The translations under genes and the position numbers were made by a program. From Candidatus Sumerlaeota bacterium (GTDB lineage Bacteria; Sumerlaeota; Sumerlaeia; JAFGJS01), in the NCBI GenBank assembly GCA_016928995.1, contig JAFGJS010000104.1, positions 1 through 15,214 on the forward strand: a DNA stretch of 15,214 nt. Reading direction: 5' to 3'. Numbering within the stretch: position 1 is the stretch's first letter; the number at the start of each line of letters is the position of its first letter. The notes beneath the pieces were generated by a model. That model saw nothing but the letters and a program-made list of their open reading frames with translations. It was not told the origin of the DNA and ran no database searches. Positions 14,253 through 15,214 of this stretch are shown here, one piece after another.

Positions 14253-15214
14253 ATGCAATGGATCGACGGTCAGGAACGGATTAAAGCCATCATGGCGCGA
14301 AGCGACATCGGCGCTCAGCTCACCGCGCGCGGATGGGTGCGCAGCCGGCGCGACTCCAAAGGCGGTTTTTCCTTCATCGCCCTTAACGATGGATCGTGCT
14401 TCGACAACCTGCAGATCGTGGCCGATAGCAGCCTGCCGAACTATGAAAGCGAAGTGCTCAAACTCGGCGTCGGCTGCTGCATCGAGGCGCAAGGCGAACT
14501 CGTCGCCTCCGAAGGCAAGGAACAGGCCGTCGAACTGCGCGCAACGCGGCTCATCGTCCACGGCTGGGTCGATGAGCCCGAGACATACCCCCTGCAGAAA
14601 AAACGCCACAGCATGGAGTTCCTTCGCGAAGTGGCGCACCTGCGGCCGCGCTCGAACACCTTCGGCGCCGTGGCGCGCGTGCGCAACACCATGGCCGCCG
14701 CGATCCACGAGTTTTTCCAGCAACGCGGCTTCCTCTACCTGCATTCCCCCATCATCACCGGCAGCGATTGCGAAGGCGCCGGCGAAATGTTCACCGTCAC
14801 CACGCTCGACCTGAACAACCTGCCCCAAGCCCCGGACGGCGGCATCGACCACGCCCAGGATTTCTTCGGCAAGCGCGCGGCGCTCACCGTCAGCGGACAG
14901 CTCTCCGCCGAAACCTACGCCTGCGCCCTGACCAACGTCTACACCTTCGGCCCGACCTTCCGCGCGGAAAACTCGAACACCTCGCGGCACCTCGCGGAAT
15001 TCTGGATGATCGAGCCGGAGATGGCCTTCTGCGACCTGGAAGGCGACATGGACCTGGCCGAGGCCTTCACCAAGCATATCTTTCGCGCCGTGCTGGAGCG
15101 CTGCCCGGATGACATGGACTTCTTCAACCAGTGGGTGGATAAAACGGCCATCGCCACCTTGGAGCATATCATCGAAAATAACTTCGAACGCCTGACCTAC
15201 ACCGAGGCGGTCGA
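14253..15214 (+). CDS. asnS: Asparaginyl-tRNA synthetase, N-terminal 320 residues (runs off the window)
   Basis: The ATG at 14253 follows GGGAGG by 9 bases, and the frame stays open to the window end. The enzyme charges tRNA-Asn with asparagine using ATP in the cytoplasm. Residues about 22-105 form the OB-fold anticodon-binding domain ([20 protein letters not shown] and [12 protein letters not shown]). The class II catalytic domain begins near 130, with [46 protein letters not shown] and motif 2 [20 protein letters not shown] at about 236-255. The Gln-Leu in SGQLSAE and the absence of an archaeal or discriminating AspRS pattern favour AsnRS over AspRS. About 140 residues, including motif 3, lie beyond the window. 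An open frame on the opposite strand at 14226-15167 is only its shadow. Confidence 0.95.
   Translation, partial: MQWIDGQERIKAIMARSDIGAQLTARGWVRSRRDSKGGFSFIALNDGSCFDNLQIVADSSLPNYESEVLKLGVGCCIEAQGELVASEGKEQAVELRATRLIVHGWVDEPETYPLQKKRHSMEFLREVAHLRPRSNTFGAVARVRNTMAAAIHEFFQQRGFLYLHSPIITGSDCEGAGEMFTVTTLDLNNLPQAPDGGIDHAQDFFGKRAALTVSGQLSAETYACALTNVYTFGPTFRAENSNTSRHLAEFWMIEPEMAFCDLEGDMDLAEAFTKHIFRAVLERCPDDMDFFNQWVDKTAIATLEHIIENNFERLTYTEAV

Noticed and set aside
14226-15167. 313-codon open frame on the minus strand
   Set aside because: It is antisense to asnS, whose domain order and motif 2 are clear. The Gly/Val/Glu-rich composition is that of a reversed GC-rich gene.

Overview
The window is chromosomal DNA from a bacterium, most likely a Gram-negative one that is poorly sampled. 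It carries housekeeping genes (hemB, asnS, a Nfu-type iron-sulfur scaffold, a pgeF/YfiH homologue and a serine tRNA) next to families common in large-genome environmental bacteria: a secreted CotH kinase with lamin-tail domains, an FHA-GAF histidine kinase, an MBOAT/SGNH acylation pair, DinB and DUF5684 proteins. This mix, together with dispersed CGATNN-type repeats, suggests the PVC/FCB neighbourhood or lineages such as Lentisphaerota, Kiritimatiellota, Sumerlaeota or Hydrogenedentota. There is no phylogenetic marker that would let me settle it by eye. I see no insertion sequence, prophage, CRISPR array or toxin-antitoxin pair.

Layout. Positions 1-72 hold the tail of a membrane protein. After a 359-base gap comes a small lipoprotein with one CXXCH haem-binding motif (432-791, +). 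It converges on, and overlaps by 7 bases, a large secreted LTD-CotH-LTD protein (785-3073, -). Repeat element A lies in the next gap. A two-gene operon then encodes a Nfu-like scaffold and an unrecognised 114-residue protein (3519-4650, +). It faces a cytoplasmic FHA-GAF histidine kinase (4671-6359, -), which is followed by tRNA-Ser(CGA) and a DinB-family protein. An MBOAT acyltransferase and an SGNH-like protein overlap on the minus strand (7336-9868). A DUF5684 membrane protein (+) converges on the pgeF homologue (-). hemB (-) is preceded by an unrecognised 120-residue gene that carries the best promoter of that transcription unit. On the right are a 376-base regulatory gap, a short C4 zinc-ribbon protein with its terminator, repeat element B, and the first 320 codons of asnS running off the window.

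Working units. The MBOAT and SGNH products probably act together to acylate an extracellular polysaccharide or envelope glycan. The Nfu-like protein and its partner probably serve iron-sulfur cluster delivery. hemB makes porphobilinogen for haem or other tetrapyrroles. A CXXCH lipoprotein lies elsewhere in the window, but nothing ties the two together beyond haem.

The least expected signals are non-coding. Two repeat elements of about 135-145 bases combine a degenerate CGATNN inverted repeat with a shared non-repetitive tail, and each sits just upstream of a plus-strand gene. A promoter-palindrome-terminator set at 13268-13438 predicts a short RNA or an attenuated leader. A perfect palindrome sits inside the promoter spacer of the gene upstream of hemB. 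A hairpin would occlude the ribosome binding site of the CotH gene.
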